64,000 bases of DNA. Origin: Prostheceraeus crozeri. Lineage: Eukaryota > Platyhelminthes > Polycladida > Euryleptidae. The stretch is from the NCBI GenBank assembly GCA_907163375.1, contig CAJQUW010008619.1, forward strand, positions 310,001 through 374,000. Direction: 5' to 3'. Positions 46,701 through 58,700 of the stretch are shown piece after piece. Under the pieces are notes generated by a model. The model saw only the letters and a program-made list of their open reading frames with translations. It had not been told where the DNA came from and did not search any database. A program made the position numbers and the translations under genes. The first letter of the stretch is position 1. Every line of letters begins with the position of its first letter.

Positions 46701-49700
46701 TTGGAAAGAGTCAGGTTTTTGGAGATGTCAATTATTATTTTCTATTATTTTTCAAAATTTGTTTTGCTTTTAGTTTTGTTTCTTTTTACATTTTTCTAGC
46801 CATTCTTACGAGACTGAGATGCATGTTCAAGATTAATTTGTATTAGAAAATGTTACAAGAGGTTGTGCGGTGATGTTGTCATTGTTCGATTTGAGGACAC
46901 CCAATTCGTTCGATGGATCGACAACCATTTTATTAGCTAAAGCGCTTTTCGGTCCACACCGCTGGCCATTTTCAAAGCAATGATATTTATTATACACAAA
47001 TTTGAAAATATCTATAATAGTATTCCAAGAAGTGGACATAGCATCATATGATAACGGGACATTATAAAAGAATAGAAATTTGCGGGCAGTGTAACAGGAA
47101 TTATATAGAAGCAGCACATCTATTATAGATATTTTGAAATTTGTATATAATAAAGGTCATTGCTTTGAAAGTGGACCGAAAAGCGCTCTAGCGAATAATA
47201 TGGTTTTCGATCCATCGAACGAATTGGGTGTCCTCAAATCCAGTGTTGGGCATCGCCAAAAAGAAAGTCAGTTCCGTTAACAATAATCCGTTAATTTGGG
47301 AGTAAAGTAGCGGAAGTTAAAGTTAAACCGTTAATTCGTTAAATTTTATTTTATCTTTAAAATCGTGTTTTAGTTAACATTGTGTCTTCTCAGATAAATT
47401 CCCTGCTATTCTTAGTTTCTTTGATTTTCCTCGGCTAGGGACCCATGCACCTCTTGTGAAAATTTATAAGCCTACATCTTTGCTATACATGTACATGCAG
47501 CTTTTCTCGAAAAATAGTTGTATCACTTTTAGACATCCGTATTAAAATTCTGTAAAATCTGTAGAAAACAAATGAACTGTAGTTATGCAGAATGAATAAC
47601 GCAAGAGGATAGTTGCACGTGATTTGCAAGTTTGGTAAACAAAAGTTAATTCAAAAAAGACTGTGTTAACTTGGTTAAAAATTGAAAAATCAATCAGGAT
47701 TAACAGTTTAACAGGATTAATGATATTTACACTTATTCCTGCGCACTTCAGGGCAAATGCACTCATTCCCGCGCATGAATAGCAAGCGTTCAATATTTCG
47801 GTCCGTAAGGCGTGACCTCTTATCTCTGAACACAGCTTTGCCACTGGAGAATAGTCTTTCTGCAGAGGCACTTGACGGTATGCCAGTATTGAATTTTTTG
47901 AAAAGTTTCAGTAAGACAGAATTATCTCGGAGAGACTTATCGCTGAATTCTTCTTCTTTTCTCCAAATGCCTGATAGCCAGGAATGAACGATGGAAAAAG
48001 CGGATTCACATGAACCACCGCTTTTCCGAGTTTGGGTCATGCCCCGAAAGAAATCGGCATCGTATTCCGAAGCTTCGATGTCTGTCGAATTCTTGCCGTG
48101 ATTAGTTGACTTGACATCATGAGCTGAGCTCTCAGCTGCATATTTATTGAAAAAAGTTAACGGATTAACGGACCTCCATAAGAGTAACGGAAGTTAAACT
48201 AATCGTTAACATTTTTTAGAAAATTAAAAAGTTAAGAAAAAGTTGGCTTCTGTTAATTAGCGGATTGTGCCTAACTGTGCTCAAAGCGAACAATGAATAA
48301 GTGTACAATGAAGATATTCGTATTTTTTTGCAAAATTGATGGGCTGGACAATTTTGCTGCACAACAGTGGAGCTCATCTGCCATTTAATCTTCTTTTCTT
48401 GTGACTCTTTTTTGTACTCTGCTCACGGAATTGAGACTTGTGGGCTATAAAACTCGAAACTCTGTCTAGACTCCCAAATCTCTTTCAGATTTCATCTCCT
48501 GCACTCAATAACAATGCGGTTGTTAGACTCTATGGAGACCAGTCATAGTCGCGTCCTGAGAGTGACGAAGACGCTGAACATCGAAGACGATATCGAAAAC
48601 TCAAAGCTGACTGCTGCAGGCACTATTTGTGCTCCTTCATACGTGGAGATATTCTATCGCTGTTGCGCAGCCAAGCACCGTCTGTCCGATGAAAGTGCTC
48701 CGAAATCAAAGTCGGAGGAGAAATGTGACTTCTGTCGCTGCGAGGATCTGGTCAACGAGTTGGAGAAGGCTGTGTTCGGCAATAAGCGCTCCGCCATGAT
48801 TGGACTCTTCGACGGGTTGCGGAGAATTGTAGAGAGAGAACGCGGCCCGAACGAGCTTGATGACAAAGTGCGACATCGATTGGAAACATTGCGCGCCAGC
48901 TATTACGTAAGTCGGATGACTCATAAATACAAGAGCGGTCACATCAGGGTTTTTAAGAATTTTCCAAATGTAATTCAGCAAATTCCAGGTGTCTGTAGAA
49001 AAAATAGGTGTACGAAGGAATGATGCTTATTGTCATTCTCGGTTCATTAAATGTGAAATCATTTTATTCTGTCACAAACCTTTGTTCTCTGTTTTGAACA
49101 GAACGAAGCAATGGTCGGGGTTCCATGAAGAATTTCCAGAGACTGTGTTGGTCAATTTAGTGATGGCTATAACTCATTTGACGGACTGTGAGTCTGACTG
49201 AAACACAGTGGGTGACGCACATAAATTGCCTGGTCTCTCAACACTTTGCTATCCTACAAACAAGAGACTCATCCGTGTAAATGATAAAATCATGCTCTAA
49301 ATAGCATTTCTGTCAAAAATCAAACATAATCAAGATAGGATAGCCTTTTATTTTATTATGTTTTCCAACACTATTACTCTATGATATCAATTTTGCAGTC
49401 AAACCTGTTGCCACATTTTCTAGTCGCTACCACGAGGTTTTCACATGCTATGCAATTCAATACGTTATCTCGTTTATTTCTTGTGGCTAATTTTAAAACT
49501 GTTGAGCTTATTTATCTCCAGCTTTATCATGCACCTATTCATGCAATATTCAGGTGCATAATCGTTCAATTTCAATTATTTTTTCATCTCATGTGCATCC
49601 CAGGGTCACATTCAAGGTATGTAAATGCATAGGTGGATACTGAAGAAAATATCGCTCGAACAGAATCGGTGATAACTGACGAATACCTTGTGACTACTTT

Positions 49701-52700
49701 TGCATATTCTTCAAGGTGAATGGGGAGAAGGTGATGGAGAAAACAAAGCCTTTGACAAGCCTCTAACTAACACAGTAACGTGCTATTATGTGAACTTTAG
49801 TCGCTCGAAAAGCTTTTCGCATTGTGCAGCTGTAGAATCTGCTTCCGTGACCAATAAAAAATCGACACTTTCAAGGGGCGTGCGTTTTTGGCAGGGAATG
49901 TCAACTCCAATGTCATTTCCTATCTGTTGCATGTGTTGCTATCTCATGCTTCTGATAGGTTATGCATGCAAGAATGTAGTTGGATGTGGCTAAAATTGGC
50001 ATAGGTACAATCGTAGATTATGGCATTGTAGACAATGGTGCATGAACACAACTTGTGGAAGTTGAAGACATTCATTTCCAAAAATGGCCGTAATCTTCGT
50101 ATTGCTCATTTAATCACAGAAAACATAGAAATTCACATTTTTGTCGACAACTTCAATCTGTTTCTAATTGGATAATGCATGACTTGCAGGGATTGGTTAG
50201 AACTTGGCAGACTCGCAGATTCGTAGCAGCCGTAGGGTGTTCATCGCTCTATGGAAATCTCACTTTCGGTTTCGTTCCCCGCAGAAGCTCGTGCTAGCGC
50301 TCCGACTATACTTGCAGTATAGGAATTGTACCTTCTTATGAGATGGGCCTAATTCAAACGTTGCGACGATGCTTGAGAGTCCGATGATTTTTAAATTTAT
50401 GCTCGATAAAAAAGGATGTTAATTTTATTCCAGGCCAATGAATGTGAAATATACGTCAGTGCCAATAAATGATAATAATCTATGTACGTATTATGACATC
50501 TGAGTTACAGAATTTCTACTAGAGTCGATAATGCAGCTTTAATTCAATGAATTTTCACTAGAAGCTCATCGAACAGTAATGCAAGCTACTATGTTAGTGC
50601 TCTCCGATTGATGTAGAGCTTTACAGGAATTTCATCTTCATAGAGTTGGAATTTCTGACTGAATAAACAATTACGCAATCAATTCCAGATGTTCAGCAAA
50701 CTGCTGTGTGAAAGACGGATGTTAGCAGGAACGTTTGATGAACTCAATCAAGCGGTGAATCGTTATACCATGTCCAGAGATGATACCTACGGCTTGGTGA
50801 GGAGCAATACCTTCATTGACTGCGTGGAAGTGTTGCGAAGTCGTCGCATTCAACATGAAATCGATGCAGAAGCGGAGAAAATCAAATATCAGCGTCTGAA
50901 GGCGAACATGAATTTCTTTGACAATCTTTCTCGTGGTAGGTTATCATTTGCTTCAAATTGGCTTACCGATAGCAATTCAAATCTGATATAATTCTTGTCG
51001 TCATCAGTGATATCCGACTGGCAGATTTATGCGGTGGTCTCTTTGGCACAGTGGTTAAGTGCTCGGTCTAGCGATCTTTCGGTCCAGAGGTCGAGCCCCG
51101 AAAGTGTCATTGGAAGTCGTCAGAAGGGCATCCGGACTAAAAGATCACAACACTGCATATTGAAGTCTGACTATGTCAACACCGTCCAAGCACCCAGCAT
51201 GGAGAAGTAGTGACGTTAAATCATCATCATTATTGAGATATATATATATGGCCATGAAGACAAATTATATAGTTATGCAGGACACAGAATTAGACAGCTC
51301 GTTCCAGATACAACATTATATCAATTGTCGACGAAAATGAACATTTTTCAATTTATGAAACAGCAACTTTGTTTTCTTCCAGGATTGATTGGAACTCAAG
51401 AAGAAGAGTCTGTTGATTATTGTCCAATTTGCATGTCAACCATATCCTCGATGTTCATCGTTTATATGCCGTGTGGTCACAGCATTTGCAATCCGTGCTT
51501 CACGAAGATGGTTGGTCAGAGACATTCATGCAAGTGCCCAACATGTCGAGAATACTTCACCCCTGATGAGGTGGCGTACGCCTTGATTCAAGAACGTGAC
51601 GATGAAGTTGAAGACGACCATGATGATAAGATTGTGGTAAGAAATTTTCGACTCAACCGCTGTGATGAATTATTCCCTGATGTTCTGACTTTCTTTCAAC
51701 TTAAAAGTGAAGCTTGTTTCAGAGAGTTGACAGTACGCCAAAACTTTCACCCACTATAATTATGTCATACCTGAGCCGACATGTCGGATCTTCAGATTGT
51801 AGATGGGTGCAAAATGTTAGTTAACCAGACTTTCACACAAACTTACCAAATTATTGTTTCGATTATCTGAAGCTACCCTTCATGAGAATTTAATTTCCTA
51901 AATTATGGGCATTTGCTGAGCTACCGCATAGCAACCGCGACGAATATTCGAGTGATAACTGGATAATGCCGTTTACATAATAATATATAAGTGTAGACAC
52001 TTACTGTTTAGGTGTTGCATATTGAGCAATCCTTTCATTTCAAGTAAGCCTCCATCTACATGTACAGGGTGTGTTAGAAATAGATTTTCAGGTAGATTAA
52101 AATGTACAGTATAAGCCTTTTGATATGGCAAATTACGGTGTGTGATCATTCGTTTAATCGTAGCTTAAAAAGGACCCTCGCATTACTGTCATCACAAAGG
52201 GAACGAATCAGTGGATACATAATAATTGCAGTTGGGGTAGATAGTATAATAGTCCATTGCTTTCGGAAAACTTTCCAACTGTATCAGACGATGTTATATT
52301 ATTCGGCATCTATGATATGTTTTCATGTTGTCTTATCTGTATTTAAATCTGTTCCACATACTTCTGCATTGTCTTGTCTGGCAGTGTCTATGTACATGTC
52401 TGGCACATTTAAGCAGTATATGCGATTTCGATCTCATTCCTTCTCTTTTTTCATTTTCTTGTTGTTTGATACAGCTATCTATGATTTTTTTTTATAGATC
52501 AGTAAATGCCTATGAAAAGGAAATGCTATTCTGATGATAATAACCACGAAATAGGATAATGATCGAAAAATATTGTATTTTCATTTCCGTCAAAGATTTG
52601 CAGTCTCAAAATACATGCAAAATTAACTTAATTGATTGATTTAATCAGAGAGATGAACCGTGGTTGTGGGGTCGTGACGCTTCTGTCTGCTGATTTGGTG

Positions 52701-55700
52701 ATGTATCTGATCATTCTCACAGTTCATGTGAAAATTGAGTAAGACTGTAAGGGGCTGATTCATCGACACATGATTGTACGGCTGATTTCTGGTGTAAAAG
52801 GCAGCATATGTATGAGAACAGAGGTGTCGAATTCTTAAGGATTCAAAATCAAATAGATTTTTTTTACTTTCGACGCATCGACATCTTTGCCAACATGACA
52901 AAATGATTGTGATCAATGTATGCAAAAATTCAGAAATTCTACGACCGAGGGCAATGTTATAAAGATAGTGAAAGCGACGTTTCGTACTTGGCTTAATTAT
53001 GGAAAAAGTGAAACATTGATTACAACTGAACATTTAACTGGTTCTAATCCCGCGTAACTCGATGCCTCGACGCAGTTATGGATTGGGGAGAGCTATATTC
53101 AGGGTGTCCGCGACCTGGAAAAACCTGGAATTTACTGAAAAAACTGGAAAAACCTGGAATTTGGGAAGGAGACCTGGAAAAACCTGGAATATTGCTATTA
53201 TATAACTTTGTAATCTTATATTATCTTAATATAACATCGTAGAAGAAATGGCTTCATAAAAATGGAAATGTAAAACTTAAATAGAGGATCCTGTTTTTGT
53301 TATACAATAATATACAGTTTTGTAATTGTAGCTTATACCAAACTATCAATGCATTGCATGATTTTTTTTAGTTATGTTCATCCTGGTAAAAATACCGATT
53401 TTTGATATACAGGCCGGCCATAAAGTCACGCAGGATGTTCAAAACACCCTGTTCCCAGGCATTCTCACCTATACAAATCCAAATACTGTGAATATATTCT
53501 CCCTTGTACAAAGTAACTATGTTTTACAGATAAGGTGTTTTGAATTCGAAGGGAATATTTTAGTGGAAAGCTTAAAATGGCATATCGAAATACTGCTGCA
53601 ACAATAGTGTATTAACTTACAAACGCATGATCAGTAACAGAGACGAAGTAAAACTTCTCTACAGTTAATTTCTAAATCAAAGAGATAGTGTTAAGATGTT
53701 ATATACGAGTACATACATAATGATGTAACTGGCGATATAAACAACTCGATAATAATTCTAATGCTTCATATAGCTTGTGAAATCAGCAAGATACTGATAT
53801 CTTGTAACAAGACAACGTTGAATTATGGCTAGAATTATTAAGTGGTAAACCTGGATTTTTGCTTAAATCGACCTGGAAAAACCTGGAATTTCGGTCTCGA
53901 AAAGCCGCGGACACCCTGTATATTAACACTTGCACTGAAAACTATTCAGCGATGGTGATCGACATCCATGATATTCGTTTCAGTGGTGGTAGACCTATGA
54001 AGCATCCGACGAGATGTGTTCCTTTAGACGGAGGCGCATAGTTCGCTTAGATTCTCTGATGTAGATTTAACTGCATTCAAGATATCGGATGAGATGAACC
54101 ATATTCTTAGCAAAACAGTCGGCGTTATCATCATTTGCAGCCGAACAAGACGCACAATTAGCTGTCAAAGTCTTTGATTGTTTGAACTTCAACCATGATA
54201 GCATAGATTTTGATGTAAAGGATATTTGAATATCACTCGAGTTCCTCATATCTGTTCATTCAAAGTTGCATTTTAGAAAAGTTGTGTATATTTCCCTGGT
54301 GTCCTTTTCATGCATTGGTCGAAGGTAAAGTCAAATGAAAATGTTCCTGGTAGGAACACGGACATTCTTAGCTTGGCTTTACACAACTTTGCTTTAAAAA
54401 AATGATGTAGTTGACCAAACGACAGGAGATAATATTCATATTGAGAAAGGCAAAAAAAGCAACTCTCCTTTGTTTTACGGTCGAGAGTTTCTATTAAAGT
54501 TAATCAAGACAATGCTTCGGCGTCCCGCGCCTTCTAAGGTCAATAGCTCTAGGTGGACAACGAGATGGCAGCACGTGAAGCTTTATATAAAGAATGAGTG
54601 ATATTAAGAGATGTGCTGGTTGTATGAATGTTTATCAAATTGTGAAGACAGATTGCAGTTTGGAAGTTCGTATTTTTTATTGATTGTGGGTCTAAGATAT
54701 GTGATTGCTTTTGCTTCTGATATTGTAAAAAAAAGGTTAGGTGGAGGCGATAGAAAATCAAGCAAATAAACTCAAAAAATGCAATAAAAGATAGCTCATT
54801 ACTAAAGCAAAGTGAAAAAATCAATAAGTGCAGGAAGGGAACCAGCCAACTTTTTCACGTTTGTAAAAGATCGTAAACCGCAGACTGACAAAGGCTTCCC
54901 GGTTCGTCCGATAGCCTCTGTTCAAAACATGTTGGTAGAAAAAACAGATGGGGTAATCTCGGAAATTCTAACTCAAGGGCTTGCATTTGAACCTGCGCAT
55001 TTAACTAATAATGACTATCTTCTATCCTTACTTAATGAGTTTGGTGAAGTTAGGCATAACAAGGTGTTCATGTCGCTTGATGTGAACAACCTTTATCCTA
55101 GCATTCCGATAGAAACTGGTATTAAATACAATATAGAACACTTAAAGAATAATTGGGATAAAATAAATAATTTTGAAATAAGCATAGAAAATATAGAAAA
55201 ACTGAAAAAAATTGAATACAACATTAAGAAGGCGGAAGTCATTCATTCGTTTATTTTCACTGAGGTCTCGCGGCCTCTTTGTAGCAGGACACGGCAGAGA
55301 CTGATTGTACGATACAGCAGTAAGAGATATTCAATAGGTTAACTAACATTTTGTGAACGCATTCGGCCTGTGACACCGATTGATCGATATACTCTTAAAA
55401 GATAAGAAAATGCACTGACACAATAACGCACTTAATTAAGGCAAAGTAAAGGAAAGTCAAAATAAATGATATGTAGAAATAAGTTGTACATCAAGCAATG
55501 GACGGGAAACAATTAAACAAAATAAGTTAATTGATAGTAAAGAATAACACACGACAGGAAGAAAAGGAAGTAAATAAAAGAGAAAAAGGGGAAAAAAGAG
55601 AGGTATTACACTAATTGACAATCAAAAAGAAATTCTTTTTGTAGACATAATACTGGTGAGGTAAGGCGAATACAAACGGCCTCTGATATGCGAAGCTCAA

Positions 55701-58700
55701 AAGGAGTGCGACACGACTTTACAATTTTGAAGTTCGATTTGTCTTCCAATGGCGAGTAACAGCTGAGGATGGTGGTGCCGTTGATCTCGGGCGTGATCGT
55801 CCTGCCAAACACCATTTTGGAAGGTGTTCGTCGATCCGCTTCCAAAGAGGGCGTTCCGTTCGTCCCACGTAGCCTGCTCCGCAGGTGCAATTGTAGGAGT
55901 ATATGACATTACTGCGGTGAGACAGAGGAATTATGTCCTTGGGAGCGTTACGACCTACAGTGCAAGTACGATACCATACTTTGACTTGTATGTGCGTATA
56001 AAAAATGGTTTGTTGCAACTGTGAGATTAAATATAATGACGAAGTATGCAGACAAATTATAGGTGTACCAATGGGGTGTCACTTTGCACCATTTGATAAA
56101 CATTCATACAAGCAGCATATCTCTTAATGTCACTCATTCTTTATGTAAAGCTTCACACGGTGACATCTCGCTGTCCACCTAGTACTATCGACCTTAGAAG
56201 ACGCGGGACGCCGAAGCACTGTCTTGATTTGTATGTTAACTTTAATAGAAACTCGACCGTAAAACAAAGGGGAGTTGCTATTTTTGCCTTTCTCAATAGA
56301 AAATGATGCATATCTTTTCTCCAATTCATCATAGACTTGAAATTGCTGTGGACATAGCTCGATTCATTCTTGACTGCTCTTTAAACTTCTTGCGCAGGAT
56401 ATTGGTTAGCACATGACGAGCATGAGATAGGACCATTGATTACGCAATTCTAATGAGAGGGTTTGGAATATAATCTAAAATCTGGTTTAGATCCATCAAC
56501 AATAACCAGAGCATTCTAGAACATATAGGACTCAAAGGTTCAGTTGTGATCATTATCTTACCTTTAGCATGACTGAAGCCGAGTGCTCTCAAATGCTACT
56601 CATTACTAATTCCGACCGATTGAATTGAAGGACTTATCTGTATTTGTAAAAATGATCATGATTTATTGATCTGCCATTCTATCACTAACTGACATAGGGT
56701 TCACATGGCAATGTTTAATGCAATGTCCTGTATCAACCCGTGTACATGCCGTGAAATTTAGCATTTGGATTTCATTGAATGCTTGTTCATACAGAGCTTC
56801 AAAATATGCAACTCATGCCAGATTTTTCGTTGTCATCTATGCAGTGAGGCAAGATAAAAATTTAGGCTCGTGTGAAACTTTGTCTTTTGTACATACATGT
56901 ACAATAGTACATGTATATATTTTCTTTTGATAATGAATTTGTTGGTGAGTATCTTTGTTTCCAAATGTATTGATAAGAAGAACTGCTTCAAGGTATGTAG
57001 TGAACGCAATTTCAACCAGACTATCTGCTATTCATTTCACATACAATTCTCTTGCTTGTATTCTAATTTGCTATTTTTCTGTGGGTGATTTTGGAACATA
57101 GTACGCTGTTGTGGTAGGGATGAAAATTTTTGCAAAATATGAACTGCATGAATATTTCTATCTTAAAATGTGCGTCACGAAGATTTTAATTTTGGTTTGC
57201 TTATCTTTCAGGGAGATCATTGCACAAAAGTTCGAGGCATCGTAAGATGTCTAAAGGACATCCAAGTTAACCAACCAGGGTCGAAAGCACTGGTTTTTAG
57301 TGTCTGGTCACGTGTGCTGGAGGTCATCCACAATGCTCTAGTGGAAAATGGAATTAAACACGTCAGCTTGTGTGACCCAAAAGATGCCAGGTCAAGCTTG
57401 AATATGTTTCGAAGTAACGACGATTTGACTGTGCTTCTTCTACCAACGAAATCAGGTTGTAATGGACTGAATTTGATAGAAGCGAACCACGTCCTCTTAG
57501 TGGAGCCAATTCTCGACCCTGGACAGGAGGCGCAGGCAATCAGTCGTGTTCATCGGATTGGTCAAACAAGGTGAGATAGCGACAGACTCATCTCTGTCAT
57601 TGAAGGGGACTATTGAGTGACACGCTGTAGGTAGATGACACGGCAAGGATCGCAATTTTCCGTTTTTTCCGGCTTTTCCGATTTTTTTACAAAATCAATC
57701 TAATGCATATATTTCAAATTTATTAATTCAAACCCCGGTTTTTCCCGATTTTCCGTTTTTTTCTAGGGTGAATTCAGATCCCTTTTGATACGGCCACTAC
57801 TTGACACGTAGCTGGGAAAGTCTTTCGGTATTTTAAAGCGCATGATCGGTGGAAAGGCAATAAGGATCCTAAATATCAATAACCCTTTATACTTTTTTTT
57901 AACGTCTTTGTCAACTGAATGCATTCCTCCTAGTATGAAATCAAAAAATATTGATGAAGTTAGTTTTCGCTACACTTCCTAAAAGACAAAAAGTGACAGG
58001 GTCAACATTTGAATTGTTTCTAAGTTGACCAGATTTTAGACACTTATATGTACTGTACATGTATATCGTGGAGTTTTTTGCATTTAAATATGCAAATGAT
58101 GTTTAACATTCTCTATCTGCATTTGAAGAAATAATGAAATATCATTATTGTTGTGGAGGGGAAAATTAATTTCGCGCCGCTGTTCCTCTTAATGGATATT
58201 GAATGCTGTATTTTAATGAAAGTAAATATATCACTTGGAAAAAGTATATGAAATTGTTTGAGATGAAATGAAAGTGCAGTGAGTAACAACACTGAAGTAA
58301 CTTATCATTTGAAAAGTAGTTGGTGAATATGTCTAAATCTAGCTGATGTACTCGTAATTAAAAATTTATTATTTTCTATGTTAATTTATTGTCATAGATT
58401 TTAGCATGAACTCAACTGAAGTCGTTTAACATTAGATATTTAACACTACCTTTTAACATCACCTTCAAGCAAATATCGCCGATTAGTAAAACTTTTATGC
58501 CAAAGATATTCATTTCCAGCATGATATTACAGTTCTTCAGTTCTTTGCATTTCTATCAGTGCATTTAAAAAGTGGTTCTTGCACGGACAATCTGTGAATT
58601 GAATGCATGGAGATTTCATTGCAGTTCCTCGCACTAGTACCAAGAACTCTATATCATGCAGGAAATATAATACCACATAGCTTGGCGTGCTCCCACCTGT

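Larger units (their letters stand above)
46880..48299. repeat. Large imperfect palindrome interrupted by a hAT element
   Basis: The left arm 46880-47020 is mirrored by 47119-47240 and, beyond the hAT insert, by 48280-48299. Shared words include ATTCGTTCGATGG and GGACACCCAATTCG with their inverses. The left arm has a 12-base extra piece near 46966. No coding sequence belongs to the palindrome itself. Confidence 0.8.
54430..56295. mobile_element. Nested Penelope-like remnant with ~200-bp inverted arms
   Basis: Arms about 54440-54640 and 56090-56290 are imperfect inverted copies (left AATGCTTCGGCGTCCCGCG, right CGCGGGACGCCGAAGCACT). Between them are a plus-strand RT fragment (54812-55262), a minus-strand GIY-YIG module of another Penelope copy (55606-56018), and a second plus-strand RT piece (about 56030-56090). 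The GIY-YIG copy appears to have split the RT. Confidence 0.7.

Noticed and set aside
52641-53033. 130-codon minus-strand frame as a gene
   Set aside because: No motif, no splice context and biased AT-rich composition inside an intron; kept only as an unexplained stretch.
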